DNA of 64,000 bases from Rhyzopertha dominica (Eukaryota; Arthropoda; Insecta; Coleoptera; Bostrichidae): the NCBI GenBank assembly GCA_025024175.1, contig QCXZ01000001.1, positions 13,578,001-13,642,000 of the forward strand, in the 5' to 3' direction. Of this stretch, positions 42,701 through 49,057 are shown one piece after another. The translations under genes and the position numbers were made by a program. Numbering within the stretch: position 1 is the stretch's first letter; each line of letters opens with the position of its first letter. The notes under the pieces are model-generated. The model was given only the letters and a program-made list of their open reading frames with translations. It had not been told where the DNA came from and did no database searches.

Positions 42701-44738
42701 AACTCCCCTAAGGATACCGAACAAATGATTTGCTAGCGTCCCTGTTTTTGCAGGTGAATTCAAGCTTTTATGAATTACCGATAGGTGGCTCCCCATTTTA
42801 AATGTATAATTTTTGAATAAGTTAAGCACAATTTGACACAATTTCGTTTTTATTGGGTGAACGTTAGGTTCTATTTTCATTTCAACTTATAAAACTACAA
42901 ATACCAACCATTCAGTTTATCATCATAAGTATAAAATTACTGTTTAATAGCAACGCTTATCATAATATAACAATTAAGAAGCTATGTACTACCTCATATT
43001 TATTTGTCTGTTTGCTCTGTCACCTTAAATTTCGCTAAATCGAATCTTAAACAACGAACTTAGCAACATTCAAATTATGATAAGTTCAAAAACACTTAAA
43101 ATGTAAATGATAAACTTGTGAAACAATATTTAATAACCTGTTCCAAGTTGTAACTGTTCAGAGCATATTGAAAGTTTATATTACATATTCCTCTGTTACA
43201 TCCTCCTAATACATGATCATTATGTCTTTCACTCTGAGTAAGATGATAAGAAAAGAGCAAAGCATGTAAAATTCGTACATTTGTAAGTTTCTGCCTTCTA
43301 CCGGTAAGATTTGGAACCTCTATGTAAGATTGCACAAAGCGTGGTTAACTAGACCCTCAGGTTAACACGTGGTTAACCAGCCGTAGCCACGGGTAGCACC
43401 AATGAAGGACGCTTAAAAAGAAACGTTTATATGACAACTGCCTGTTGACCACGCGTTAGCTAGGGGGTCTGGTTAACCACGCTTTGTGCAACGGGGCCTT
43501 CGTCTAGTTATCCGTAAGTGGCATAACCCATTCAAATTAAATAGCGTCTGCGAAGCCATCAAAATTTTATGAGATCTGGTGTTATCACAGTGAAGTATTA
43601 TGTCTTTTGTGTTGTGTTAAACTACTGTAATACATACTTATTAAACAATGTTCATTTGAAAATGTCTAAAATTAAACATTTCAAATCAGCATAGAAAACA
43701 AATATGTTTTAAAATCTGTTAGTACTGGTAACATTGTAATTAAAACATTCACCCAGAACAAGCGTGTGTATAACTTTGAAAAATTAATTTGCCATTAAGG
43801 AATGCCAGGTATGAGAAAATGTTGAAATTATTTATTTGTATTTAATTTTTGCGAGGACTAAACTATATACATATTTCTTTTAATTGTTTTACATACTGAA
43901 AACTTATGACACAACTGGGTTGTAACATATGAATGTGTATACCAAATTTGATTGAAATATCTCCATTAGGTAGTCAAAAATCTTTGTGAATAAGCATAAT
44001 TTTTTCAAACTGGTATATATCTTGTATATATTTATGAGTTTATGTTTACCTTTAAAGTAAGTTTGTTTATCGACTGTACTACTCCTCCTTTTGTACAGTT
44101 NTTTAAAGTAAACATAATGAGATGAACCACCACATCCTGTAGTGTTTCATTATCTTCAATTTTCATCTAAATATTGTATAACTAGTCTCTTTTACTTTTT
44201 GTTAAATGATACGTTCTTAACATTATAACCAGTTCACTCATGTCTTGTAGCTAATTAATTGACCTATGCTTTGTTTTTATATAAGTATTAAAGGAAATTG
44301 TTCGTTGCTCTCTTATGACATAGCTTTGTTTATGAATTCCTTCATTAAAATTTGTGATTCCAAACCATATTTTAACACACTTTTGTTTTTTATAAAATAT
44401 ACATAATAACTAATACAAGAACTTAAGACAATAATAACAATTTCAGCATCATCGGCTTGTACACTACACTCGTGTTCGTGGCATCTCGTGTCCTAAGAGG
44501 ATTCTTTGCTGAAATTTGCTTCAAGATAATGTTTGATGACATGCCAAATGTCGATCGTGTTCTGCAGCTATGTCTTGATATATATTTGGTCAGGGAAGCG
44601 AGGGAGTTCTCACTTGAGGAAGACCTATTTGCTAAACTCGTTTTCCTGTTTCGTTCACCTGAAACTCTCATCAAATGGACACGTCCTAAAGAAGAACTGG
44701 AAGATGATGAAGATCCAGAAGGCGAAAATGATGAGTAA
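3035..44738 (+). CDS. Piezo: PIEZO mechanosensitive cation channel, copy 1 (5'-partial, spliced)
   Basis: Trimeric plasma-membrane channel opened by membrane tension. Exons: 3035-3184, 3340-3387, 3583-3721, 6178-6287, 7380-7773, 7962-8155, 8214-8362, 8414-8670, 8726-9042, 12107-12448, 12504-12705, 12762-13023, 15862-16047, 16101-16435, 16491-16652, cassette 20759-21217, 24132-24271, 24448-24603, 28000-28099, 28155-28312, 28365-28456, 28571-28651, 31170-31286, 31456-31542, 33818-34085, 34141-34301, 34356-34487, 36822-37076, 37131-37278, 37448-37662, 37714-37999, 40656-40903, 40961-41142, 41196-41465, 41519-41735, 44447-44738. All junctions are GT-AG and all phases close with no stop. The visible coding length is about 7.3 kb (2436 codons plus stop). 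Comparison with copy 2 indicates about 330 N-terminal residues lie left of the window. Family hallmarks are the membrane-repeat blades, the KIKAKMDKIK beam-like helix, the PFx2Ex6W anchor motif, the cap and the PETLIKWTR C-terminus. No frame break is seen, so it looks functional. Confidence 0.95.
4047..4088. repeat. 2x 21-bp tandem repeat
   Basis: The unit ttgtcatattgtgacacatg(c) occurs twice back to back in the intron 3722-6177. No function is visible. Confidence 0.7.
4230..4640 (+). repeat. dispersed interspersed repeat, copy A
   Basis: The segment matches the reverse complement of 14720-15240 in several colinear blocks: gtagaataaa...catgctttcatt, a block with aagggtttcagt then ctgtcaaaatg, and cttcaattgtttt followed by cttatttttataacccat. 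The copies are diverged and full of stops. I do not recognise the class. It could be a decayed transposase or a non-autonomous element. The rest of the intron 3722-6177 shows nothing I can support. Confidence 0.6.
6178..9042 (+). CDS. Piezo: Piezo copy 1, N-terminal membrane-repeat exons
   Basis: Six exons (6178-6287, 7380-7773, 7962-8155, 8214-8362, 8414-8670, 8726-9042) encode successive four-helix blade units. The block opens with a segment ending RSSYIGTNIIMM, then AWSITYLSWLTFV, a strong Piezo signature, then MDLTEEELP. An acidic Ser-rich loop near 8560-8640 separates helices. The last exon holds FLELHMPKIVLLMAMMVC and ends at Cys-9042, phase 0. Each exon has a direct counterpart in copy 2 (59177-61686) with the same phases, and the exon at 8214 has exactly the same length (149 nt). 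Several exons read into the intron before a stop appears; those extensions are not coding. Confidence 0.95.
9590..9990 (-). mobile_element. probable mariner-like transposase relic
   Basis: On the minus strand a segment near 9900-9800 reads VVTQHYYREVLTRLCEAV, resembling the mariner motif TVNxxYYxEVLxRLREAV before the second catalytic Asp. Frames on both sides carry stops and shifts and no terminal repeats are evident. It lies in the 3-kb intron 9043-12106. Confidence is moderate because only one motif is clear. Confidence 0.4.
11422..11746. mobile_element. MITE family member 1
   Basis: Ends in short inverted repeats TATTTTGATGC (11422) and GCATCAAAATA (11736-11746). The interior is repeated at 35294-35626: ggaggaggt-type block, attaatcatt, gtaaagycnccnctagatga, attttcacaaaatga, cttacagacc. 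The repetition plus inverted ends supports a non-autonomous DNA element. It has no coding capacity. Confidence 0.65.
12107..13023 (+). CDS. Piezo: Piezo copy 1, middle blade exons
   Basis: Exons 12107-12448, 12504-12705 and 12762-13023. The first begins with an Asn/Thr-rich probable extracellular loop with several N-glycosylation sequons (NFT, NIS, NET), then AEWLGFRK and membrane helices. The second carries GFRMDLYATIHAIWLC. The third carries DYQIPPAPKKLICDF and a charged loop ending DFVTYVR. Phases are 0-0, 0-1 and 1-2. Copy 2 encodes the first two parts in one uninterrupted exon from 63569, so the 55-nt intron 12449-12503 was lost in copy 2 or gained in copy 1. Confidence 0.93.
13453..14606. 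mobile_element. inverted-repeat element, about 1.15 kb, non-autonomous
   Basis: The left end GGGTCGTCCCGCACAAT (13453) mirrors the right end ATTGTGGGACGACCCC (about 14591-14606). No transposase ORF survives between them and two N bases occur inside. Flanking duplications are not clear, so the superfamily is undetermined. It sits in the intron 13024-15861. Confidence 0.6.
14720..15240 (-). repeat. dispersed interspersed repeat, copy B
   Basis: The reverse complement matches 4230-4640. The part at about 14720-14900 also matches 18600-18755 (taagcaatgta, agaactgcatgag, aagtatrtat, aggcatata). This is the longest of the three copies. A 113-codon ORF across it on the minus strand is probably a chance frame in a decayed element. 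Confidence 0.6.
15862..16652 (+). CDS. Piezo: Piezo copy 1, blade exon and beam-helix exons
   Basis: Exons 15862-16047, 16101-16435 and 16491-16652. The first encodes LAIVFLAGTNRVNVFSIGYL, a highly typical Piezo segment. The second has helices plus VQRRIFHSYNFFHMID. The third encodes a long charged helix with LRQKKMTEQDEQERK and KIKAKMDKIKANQQKIHE, matching the intracellular beam that links blade and pore in vertebrate PIEZO structures. The third exon ends in phase 1 at 16652, the junction into which the alternative exons described next can be spliced. Confidence 0.95.
18600..18755. repeat. dispersed interspersed repeat, copy C, interrupted
   Basis: Matches 14720-14900 on the plus strand in blocks (taagcaatgta, agaactgcatgag, aggcatata). 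It is interrupted at 18756 by the TTAA element described next, which shows the relative ages: repeat first, TTAA element later. A 114-codon ORF at 18166-18510 just to the left is unrecognised and I do not support it as a gene. Confidence 0.55.
18756..19668. mobile_element. TTAA-site non-autonomous element (piggyBac-like MITE), 905 bp
   Basis: TTAA duplications at 18756-18759 and 19665-19668 flank inverted ends. The left begins GAGGGGCATTTACTTGGAGCG. The right, reversed, begins GAGGGTTGTTTACCTAGAGCG. Inside, a second inverted pair (ctacaacgtggagttcga near 19399, tcgaactctacgttgtag near 19530) could fold into a hairpin. The element has no transposase ORF. GAGGG ends with TTAA duplication fit the piggyBac or Kolobok superfamilies. 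It lies in the 4.1-kb intron 16653-20758; I see nothing else of note in that intron except a possible reverse transcriptase scrap near 17060. Confidence 0.75.
20759..21217 (+). CDS. Piezo: Piezo copy 1, proline-rich cassette exon with PPxY motif
   Basis: A 459-nt exon (153 codons) with a TACAG acceptor and GTAATT donor. It is phase 1-1, so it can be included or skipped without changing frame: skipping joins 16652 directly to 24132 and still gives Ala at the junction. It encodes a Ser/Pro/Thr-rich disordered segment with FSPPPYDEAPPYTEA, containing a PPxY-type (PPPY) motif of the kind bound by WW domains, followed by IRRQSSIG, a basophilic-kinase-like RRxS site. It is richer in GC than the neighbouring introns, as expected for constrained coding DNA. 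A strong internal donor (GTAAGC at 21088) would shorten it and keep frame only if joined to 24448. It is expected in the cytosolic loop after the beam helix. Confidence 0.8.
21612..22679 (-). mobile_element. mariner-like element relic, about 1.07 kb
   Basis: Ends show the mariner-type TACGAGGGGCA (21612) and its inverted partner, reading TGCGAGGGGTATTTTCTAG from 22679. The minus strand contains a decayed transposase: WCKEMLKVFECGH, then VIGDESYIYSYRS, the GDESWIY motif holding the first catalytic Asp, followed by frames broken by stops. It is shorter than the usual 1.3 kb, so probably internally deleted. It sits in the intron 21218-24131. Confidence 0.75.
23471..23533 (+). CDS. Piezo: candidate 63-nt Piezo cassette micro-exon
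   Basis: The segment has a TATAG acceptor and GTAAAC donor, is exactly 21 codons, and is open in phase 1-1, the phase of the surrounding junctions. It would add a basic stretch (RIFSKSRPLYQKTQP) between the PPxY cassette and the exon at 24132. There is no homologous exon to compare, so this is a prediction from phase and splice-site quality alone. Confidence 0.35.
24132..24603 (+). CDS. Piezo: Piezo copy 1, acidic and Ser/Arg linker exons
   Basis: Exon 24132-24271 (phase 1-0) encodes IRSGDYYMFDDLEDDELEMI and a Glu-rich run, a conserved post-beam loop of Piezo proteins, ending KRTASKKRTVGE. Its donor is the weaker GTTGGT. Exon 24448-24603 (phase 0-0, 52 codons) encodes LQRRASMPLSRQRSTMSARS, several RRxS/RxxS-type sites. 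It is symmetric and could be optional. Both belong to the long cytosolic linker. Confidence 0.85.
24604..27999. other. 3.4-kb intron of Piezo copy 1
   Basis: AT-rich, with no recognisable gene. It contains a perfect 28-bp palindrome at 27669-27696 flanked by a direct repeat of taatttagctaacat (about 27620 and 27696), listed separately. Confidence 0.6.
27669..27696. repeat. perfect 28-bp palindrome with flanking direct repeats
   Basis: Half-site acaatacacaaatt is followed at once by its exact complement. The sequence taatttagctaacat occurs at about 27620-27634 and again immediately after the palindrome, so the 60-odd bp between may be an insertion or a local duplication. Confidence 0.6.
28000..28651 (+). 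CDS. Piezo: Piezo copy 1, C-terminal blade exons I
   Basis: Exons 28000-28099, 28155-28312, 28365-28456 and 28571-28651. The first encodes an acidic loop (VVIVEESEPKPGTSKDED). The second encodes FIDSLMISLTNYLNRYSKDY and VLTKEKKILK, a conserved Piezo element. The third and fourth give GLRLGSGKVWQPAGSYHS and a polar loop. Introns between them are only 52-114 nt. Phases are 0-1, 1-0, 0-2 and 2-2. Confidence 0.92.
29622..30068. mobile_element. hAT-like non-autonomous element, 447 bp
   Basis: An 8-bp duplication GTTTACAG (29614-29621 and 30069-30076) flanks a segment beginning CAGTGGTTTCAAAAC, a common hAT end, with ACCGCCCCC inside the left end and GGGGGTGGTGGTGCCCACTTTG at the right end in inverse orientation. 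The right end lacks its outermost bases, so the element looks slightly truncated. No transposase is encoded. It lies in the intron 28652-31169. Confidence 0.6.
31170..31542 (+). CDS. Piezo: Piezo copy 1, cytosolic loop exons
   Basis: Exon 31170-31286 encodes RRSELKKLDDEDSTEKPPL and an acidic tail. Exon 31456-31542 encodes RRKASVLTVPEIRILAPSLE. Both are phase 2-2 and therefore symmetric: either could be skipped in frame. The RRKAS site is a classical PKA-type consensus. They form a cytosolic loop before the C-terminal blades. No counterpart of copy 2 is in the window to compare. Confidence 0.8.
31369..31413. repeat. 15-bp perfect hairpin upstream of a Piezo exon
   Basis: aaaattccattccac (31369-31383) and its exact complement (31399-31413) with a 15-nt loop lie about 40 nt upstream of the acceptor for exon 31456. 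It may influence splicing or be a MITE scar. Confidence 0.6.
31543..33817. other. 2.3-kb intron of Piezo copy 1
   Basis: AT-rich and with no gene. The motif atacaaggtgcggcaaac near 32055 next to a T-run looks like the edge of a short dispersed repeat, but no second copy is visible here. Two N bases occur near 32425-32440. Confidence 0.5.
33818..34487 (+). CDS. Piezo: Piezo copy 1, C-terminal blade exons II
   Basis: Exons 33818-34085, 34141-34301 and 34356-34487. The first opens with an acidic loop (DVIDEYEEMSSYDQPS), then helices with LPLLVFLWGSLSTPRPTKTF, a canonical Piezo segment. The second encodes MFQFDIISWNKRQDLHPFY and ERKKNYAVWDL, strongly conserved in the family. The third is LKALGLWKS followed by a charged loop. 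Phases are 2-0, 0-2 and 2-2. Confidence 0.95.
35294..35626. mobile_element. MITE family member 2
   Basis: Colinear with 11422-11746 (shared blocks aaaattaatcatt, cctgtacttac, gtaaagccgccactagatgat, attttcacaaaatga, cacttacagacc). The ends are less well preserved than in member 1. It lies in the intron 34488-36821, in which I see no other element. Confidence 0.55.
36822..37999 (+). CDS. Piezo: Piezo copy 1, clasp loop and anchor exons
   Basis: Exons 36822-37076, 37131-37278, 37448-37662 and 37714-37999. The first encodes a Ser/Glu/Asp-rich loop. The second contains VYSYMFLCDFFNFFVIILGF. The third has DRAIYLRKFIFGKIVFQ. The fourth holds KCFYLLLSAYQIRCGYPSRI and PFLFELRTVMDW, the PFx2Ex6W motif that is the best single Piezo signature, located in the anchor next to the pore, followed by MWTDTSMTVFDW. 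Phases are 2-2, 2-0, 0-2 and 2-0. Confidence 0.97.
38668..38852. mobile_element. short inverted-repeat element (MITE-like), 185 bp
   Basis: Arms at 38668-38689 and 38831-38852 are 22 bp with one mismatch (left reads atactttattattccaata, then cgg). The interior has no coding capacity. The remainder of the intron 38000-40655 is AT-rich and, apart from the reverse transcriptase scrap near 39690, shows nothing. Confidence 0.5.
39650..39765 (+). mobile_element. non-LTR retrotransposon reverse transcriptase scrap
   Basis: One frame reads VAVTIYINYSKAFDTNFDALL, matching the LINE reverse transcriptase pattern around FxDxSKAFDTVxHxxL (the motif holding the first catalytic Asp). In this copy that Asp is replaced (INYSKAF). 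The match is short and isolated, in a Piezo intron. Confidence 0.45.
40656..41735 (+). CDS. Piezo: Piezo copy 1, outer helix and extracellular cap exons
   Basis: Exons 40656-40903, 40961-41142, 41196-41465 and 41519-41735. The first carries the outer pore helix (YMMGGAILFIIIAIIWFPLV) and the start of the cap. The following exons encode the extracellular cap: VTFLSNYEAADIAAVSF, then ITVRLEYQISHKS, then NYILPKFLKVTNRG, then SLTEWWEIREICND. The stretch aligned with the acidic DEEED patch of mouse PIEZO1, a determinant of cation selectivity, reads PDPVEEAKS here and is less acidic. The cap cysteine in EICND is retained. Phases are 0-2, 2-1, 1-1 and 1-2. Confidence 0.96.
43330..43491. mobile_element. 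foldback MITE, 162 bp
   Basis: Left arm ttgcacaaagcgtggttaac and its inverted partner ending at 43491 continue as imperfect arms of about 60 bp each (agaccc, acgcgtggt-type blocks). The sequence is relatively CpG-rich for this AT-rich intron (41736-44446). It lacks coding capacity and would form a strong hairpin. Confidence 0.7.
44447..44738 (+). CDS. Piezo: Piezo copy 1, inner pore helix and C-terminal domain exon
   Basis: The last exon follows a 2.7-kb intron with a TTTCAG acceptor. It encodes the inner helix (GIIGLYTTLVFVASRVLRGF) lining the pore, FAEICFKIMFDDMPNVDRVL, and the C-terminal domain ending RSPETLIKWTRPKEE plus an acidic tail; the stop is TAA at 44736-44738. The MF pair of the mouse constriction (M2493/F2494) is present, but the following acidic pair is DD rather than EE. 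The phase-2 entry closes correctly with the exon ending at 41735. Confidence 0.97.
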
Positions 44739-45556
44739 ATGGATAATTTGCTGAGTTCATTAACAAAAGTGAGAGATGACTGCGATCAAAAAATATGTCT
44801 GTTTTGACATCATTTCTTCATTTATGGACCTTGAATGAAGTATTTACTAGTCACTAAGCATTATTAAGGCAGAAAGCATGTAAATATTCTTTATGGTGTA
44901 TTTTAAGATTTACATTAGTTTGAACTTATAAACAGGATTTAATTACTGTTGAAAATCATACTGTAAAGTCGCTTCTGTAACAGAAGGATTGTTATATTTG
45001 TCAATTTTTAAATATGTATTTATGCATTTTGCTTGATATGGTAAGTTTGAAAAATCATATCACATATTTTTACAATTGTATTGATGAAATTGTGACTTTT
45101 GAATTGAGCTTTGATTATTCATGTTGAAAAAATGTAATGGTCAAACCTTAATTGTAATCTTTGAAATCCTTCACTATTTGCCACATTTTTAAGAATCTCT
45201 TTTATATATTCATATTGATTTGCTTAGCACGGCTTTGTAAAATTAAGACTTACTTGAATAGCTTATTGCCTTCTGTTGTTTTATAGGATATTTTGTACTT
45301 GCTGTTTTTTGTAAAAAGCATTTTGATTTTCTTATTAAAAATATAAGCAGAACAGCGTAATTTATTATTTAATAATGGAATGTTAAATGTGAATTGAATA
45401 ATATAATCACCAAAAAAACAATAAAATGGGAGAGACAGTGACAATGTAGGCAGTATGAAGAAACTGTGTATGCTTCCCTCCATCCTATGAAATAACCATT
45501 TTCGTTATTATACATCAATGGACAGATAATAATAAACTGTATTATTTACAGTTGCA
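44739..45556 (+). terminator. 3' UTR of Piezo copy 1 with polyadenylation signals
   Basis: AT-rich sequence after the stop, with AATAAA at 45420-45425 and 45531-45536. Either could end the transcript. The second lies 20 bp before the transposon insertion at 45557, so the insertion may have displaced downstream 3'-end elements. The exact cleavage site is not visible. Confidence 0.55.
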
Positions 45557-47752
45557 CCCTTGTGTATACATATTATAGTGTGCTCACCTACATTGCGAAA
45601 AAACGGACAGATTTTGGGGGCGAAATGCGAGTGTTTCTGGGGGCAGACGTTTGATGGCGCTGTAACGAATTTGTAAAATAGAAGTAATTGACGTTACCGG
45701 CATTTTGAGTACCCCTCATGTCCCCTACTTGAAAACCATTCCTTTGCCGATGTTGTCAAGTGATGCTATAGTTATGCGAGTGAAGAATACGAGTTCCAAT
45801 CATAAATAGTATATCGATATAAATTTGTATTATAATACGTATTAAACGCAAAATCTTATGTCTTATGCAGCCATACTGTCTTACAAATCATTTTTAGTTC
45901 GTATAATGAACGTGTAATCTCCGTAAATGTTCGTGTACTTATATGCAAAATACAAACTGCCAACATAGCTTTCTAAGAGTAACGCCTACGCCTATCGCAG
46001 GATATCCCATTAAAAGATGAACTCCGTTTTTTTATAAATGCTTGGGTTGTTGTTCCTCGTATGATTTATTGAATACCTATTTATAAGTACTTTGTCTACA
46101 GGCAAAAAAAATCAGATCATTCAATATTACGTTTACTGTCCCACATCAGTTTAAATCTTAGATGTACATATATTTTATTATAACCAGACGGTCCATGCGA
46201 TAATACTTCGAAAAACAATCGAATAAAACAGTCTTGCAAGACTTGACAAACGAGACTCCCGAAGATAGAGGTCGTGTGAGGGTAGGTCAGGCTATAATGT
46301 TTGTTATTTCATCGACTATGTAGTAAGTGAGATACGATTTCGGACACCTAATGTAACACAATAAGAGATGTGCTGTGATAACTTTAATAGGAACAATAGG
46401 AAAAATAATTACGTAAAGAGACAAAGAATAAGAATAAATGGATCTGTTGTTAATGTTTTATAACCAAATACGTCTTTAAATTCTATTTCCAAATTAAATT
46501 TTCACAAAACCAATAATACATAGGTAAATGCCAGCATCCCATTTGCTTGCTTTTCTGTATACCGTGGTTTGTTCTAGAAGTATTAATCTTTTTTTTGTTT
46601 TTCTGGTTATTTTGTTTTGATATCAAATTATACAGGACAATGAACGTCGCACATCTTCTTTGGACCAGTTACACTAACAGTAATTCAGAGAATTCAAACA
46701 TCTGACATGAAGACCTGATGCCCTGATGTCAACAGCAAGAAAATATCCATTGTGCTTAGTATGTGTTTTGCAGCAAATCTTGTTTTCATTTTTGAAGCGT
46801 CTACATAGCCGTTCATGTTTTAGCGCAAATTCCTTTTGATGTTAGTCAAAAAAAAAACCACCAACCGACGGATAGCGTGCATCGTGCGCGACATATATTT
46901 TTACGTTGATTTTTATGCGCCGCACACGTATGCACTACATTATTAAAATACATTTTTACGGCGCACACTGCACAACGCAAATTTTTACCAATGTGGACCC
47001 GGCTTAATACTTAGGCACCTATATTGTGTTTGGCCTGTGTACTTTTTTTATATGGGGAGCATTTAATTTCATAAATTCCATATTGGTTTAACTTTTAACA
47101 CGTCTTCTTTATCCAAAATGTTACCTAATAGGATTGTTAATATACAGATAGATAGTAATCTTCAATACGTTCAATACAAATTAAAGTTAAAAAATCCCTT
47201 AATATAAAAAAGCTATGCTTTACCAAAAATTCATCAACTACGAAATAAATATCAAAGTAGGTATAGTCGCAAATGTAAACGCTCCTACCTAATTAGCCAA
47301 ATTAACAAAATTTGTCTATAAATTGCCAGCGATCTTTGTATGAAACAGTTTTTTAACATACAGACTTTATTAATAGCCATTGCGTATCGGAACTTTGCAA
47401 TTTGCATGTCATGATGTGTGAAATCATGAAAGTCGAAAATGCTCATTTTTCGATGGCTCGTGCTGGTGCATGTATATCGTATATCATGCTGTTATTAGAA
47501 GTTGTTTGATCCCCGCGTTCCCTCACCCGCGCTCATTGGTCCTGGTCGTGTAATGCAGATGTTTGATGGAAGGGGTACAGTCTGATATTCCCCTTTAACG
47601 AAATTCAAAGCTCCGATTTACCGCATTTAATACCATGTAGCAGTTCCGATGTTTACCGCTACGTACCGCCACCATACAGAGATAAATTAGCAAAATAGGT
47701 GTCCGCGATAAATCCCATAAGGTGAGCACACTATAATATGTATACACAAGGG
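45557..47752. mobile_element. 2.2-kb terminal-inverted-repeat transposon, non-autonomous
   Basis: Perfect 33-bp inverted repeats at 45557-45589 and 47720-47752, beginning CCCTTGTGTATACATATT, flanked by a 5-bp direct duplication TTGCA (45552-45556 and 47753-47757). Identical repeats suggest a recent insertion. I find no transposase ORF in 2196 bp; the interior has patches richer in CpG than its surroundings. A 5-bp duplication is unusual for CCC-starting elements (piggyBac uses TTAA; Transib uses 5 bp but starts CAC), so the superfamily is open. It separates the two Piezo genes. Confidence 0.85.
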
Positions 47753-47885
47753 TTGCACTATTAAATATATTAGCCCCAAGCAATATAACTTACAGGAATA
47801 GACAGCACTATATTTAATGCATTAACTACAGTGACTATAAGCACAGTGNGGCCAGACGGTGGTCAAATTTTCTATTGGTCCCGCC

Positions 47886-48918
47886 ATGTTTCCTCCAAAG
47901 GTTGTAAAGAAGTGTATGTCAATCTTTGGAGAACCATGGTTAGCAAACAAAAAAGATAGAGTCTTGTGGTTTTCATTGTTTATAAAAGTTTATATTTATA
48001 TCCAAAGGTTGCTACGAGTGAGGAATGTAGTTTGAATGTTTTTTAAGATGTGCAAGAGAATCCCAAGTGTTTCCTACAACAGCGTGCTCTCACTCACCAT
48101 ATTAGCAGATCTGTTCAGAAAATTTTGAAAAAAGGAGGAGTTAAACTCACATCAAATTTGTTTCACATTTATGCAACCGACTCATATTTATTTCATTGGC
48201 TCAATATAACATATTCTCTTCAGCTCACATTTAACTTTTTACATAAAAAGTATCTACTAATCTTTAGAACTTTTATTAATAGTGTTATGATGGGTAGCTG
48301 TTTAACAAAGGTAAGGTATAAAATGTAACCAATAATAGGCCTTAATATGAAAACTTCAAACTATTTAAAGGTTAACGAAGATACACTCTAAAGATCATTG
48401 TTTTGTTTTGAAATTTTGTGTTTTAGATTCGTTATGCAGCATATAATTTACTTATTATGGCCTTGTGTTGGACTTTTTTATCACATAAAACGATATATCC
48501 ATGGAGTTTAACACTTGTGATGTTAACCAGAGCGTTTGTAACATCGCTGTTTCCAAGGGGTAAGTCAACATTTTTCTTTTTGTTTGATTGCTCAACAATG
48601 AATATGTTAACTTTTTTCCCATTAATGATAAGTAAAAATTATATATCTATTTCTTTTTCTAGGATGAAAATATTATACCTTTTAAAATGCATGTCTATGC
48701 TGTGCTGTCTGCACCACAACCAACTGCAGATAGATCCCATAATGGCAACTAGGTGGCTTTATCATCATGTCAGTGTAATGCTGCAGATGGCATTGTCCTC
48801 TAAATTCTTAATTATACCTTTTGTTGCACTAAAGCGATTTATCCGTTCATTGAAATATCTGGCTTTTAGTATGTTTACAAACAGGTGTCTAAAGGAAGCA
48901 TTTTTGTTCTTTTTATAA
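47886..48918 (+). other. unclear ORF cluster between the Piezo genes, possibly a membrane-protein gene remnant
   Basis: Three open blocks: 47886-48017 (ATG after a gccgcc-like context, 44 codons, GTGAGG donor), 48048-48310 (GTAAGG donor) and 48427-48559 (TTTTAG acceptor, GTAAGT donor). The last two join in phase 0 to give SCLTKIRYAAYNLLIMALCW, then FLSHKTIYPWSLTLVM. This pattern loosely resembles the C-terminal part of TMEM135-family peroxisomal membrane proteins (CFLRWIR, a gap, then MMFYKSTTISMYL). The first block does not match phase with the second, and the next potential exon at 48663 opens with an in-frame stop. I therefore read it as a decayed or mis-modelled gene and leave the identity open. 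Confidence 0.3.
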
Positions 48919-49057
48919 TAGGTACACATTCAGAAGACTTTTTCTATAGACAAATCAAAATTGCTTATACAGTTGTTTTGTTTACTGGTTTAAATTTTTA
49001 CATTTAGTAGTGCATGAATTGTCAATTTGACACTACTTGTGTTTTCTACTATAAAAA

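Noticed and set aside
48457..48918. Single 153-codon ORF taken as one exon
   Set aside because: It runs through a strong GTAAGT donor at 48560 and a T-rich intron-like stretch, so it is more likely exon plus intron read-through.
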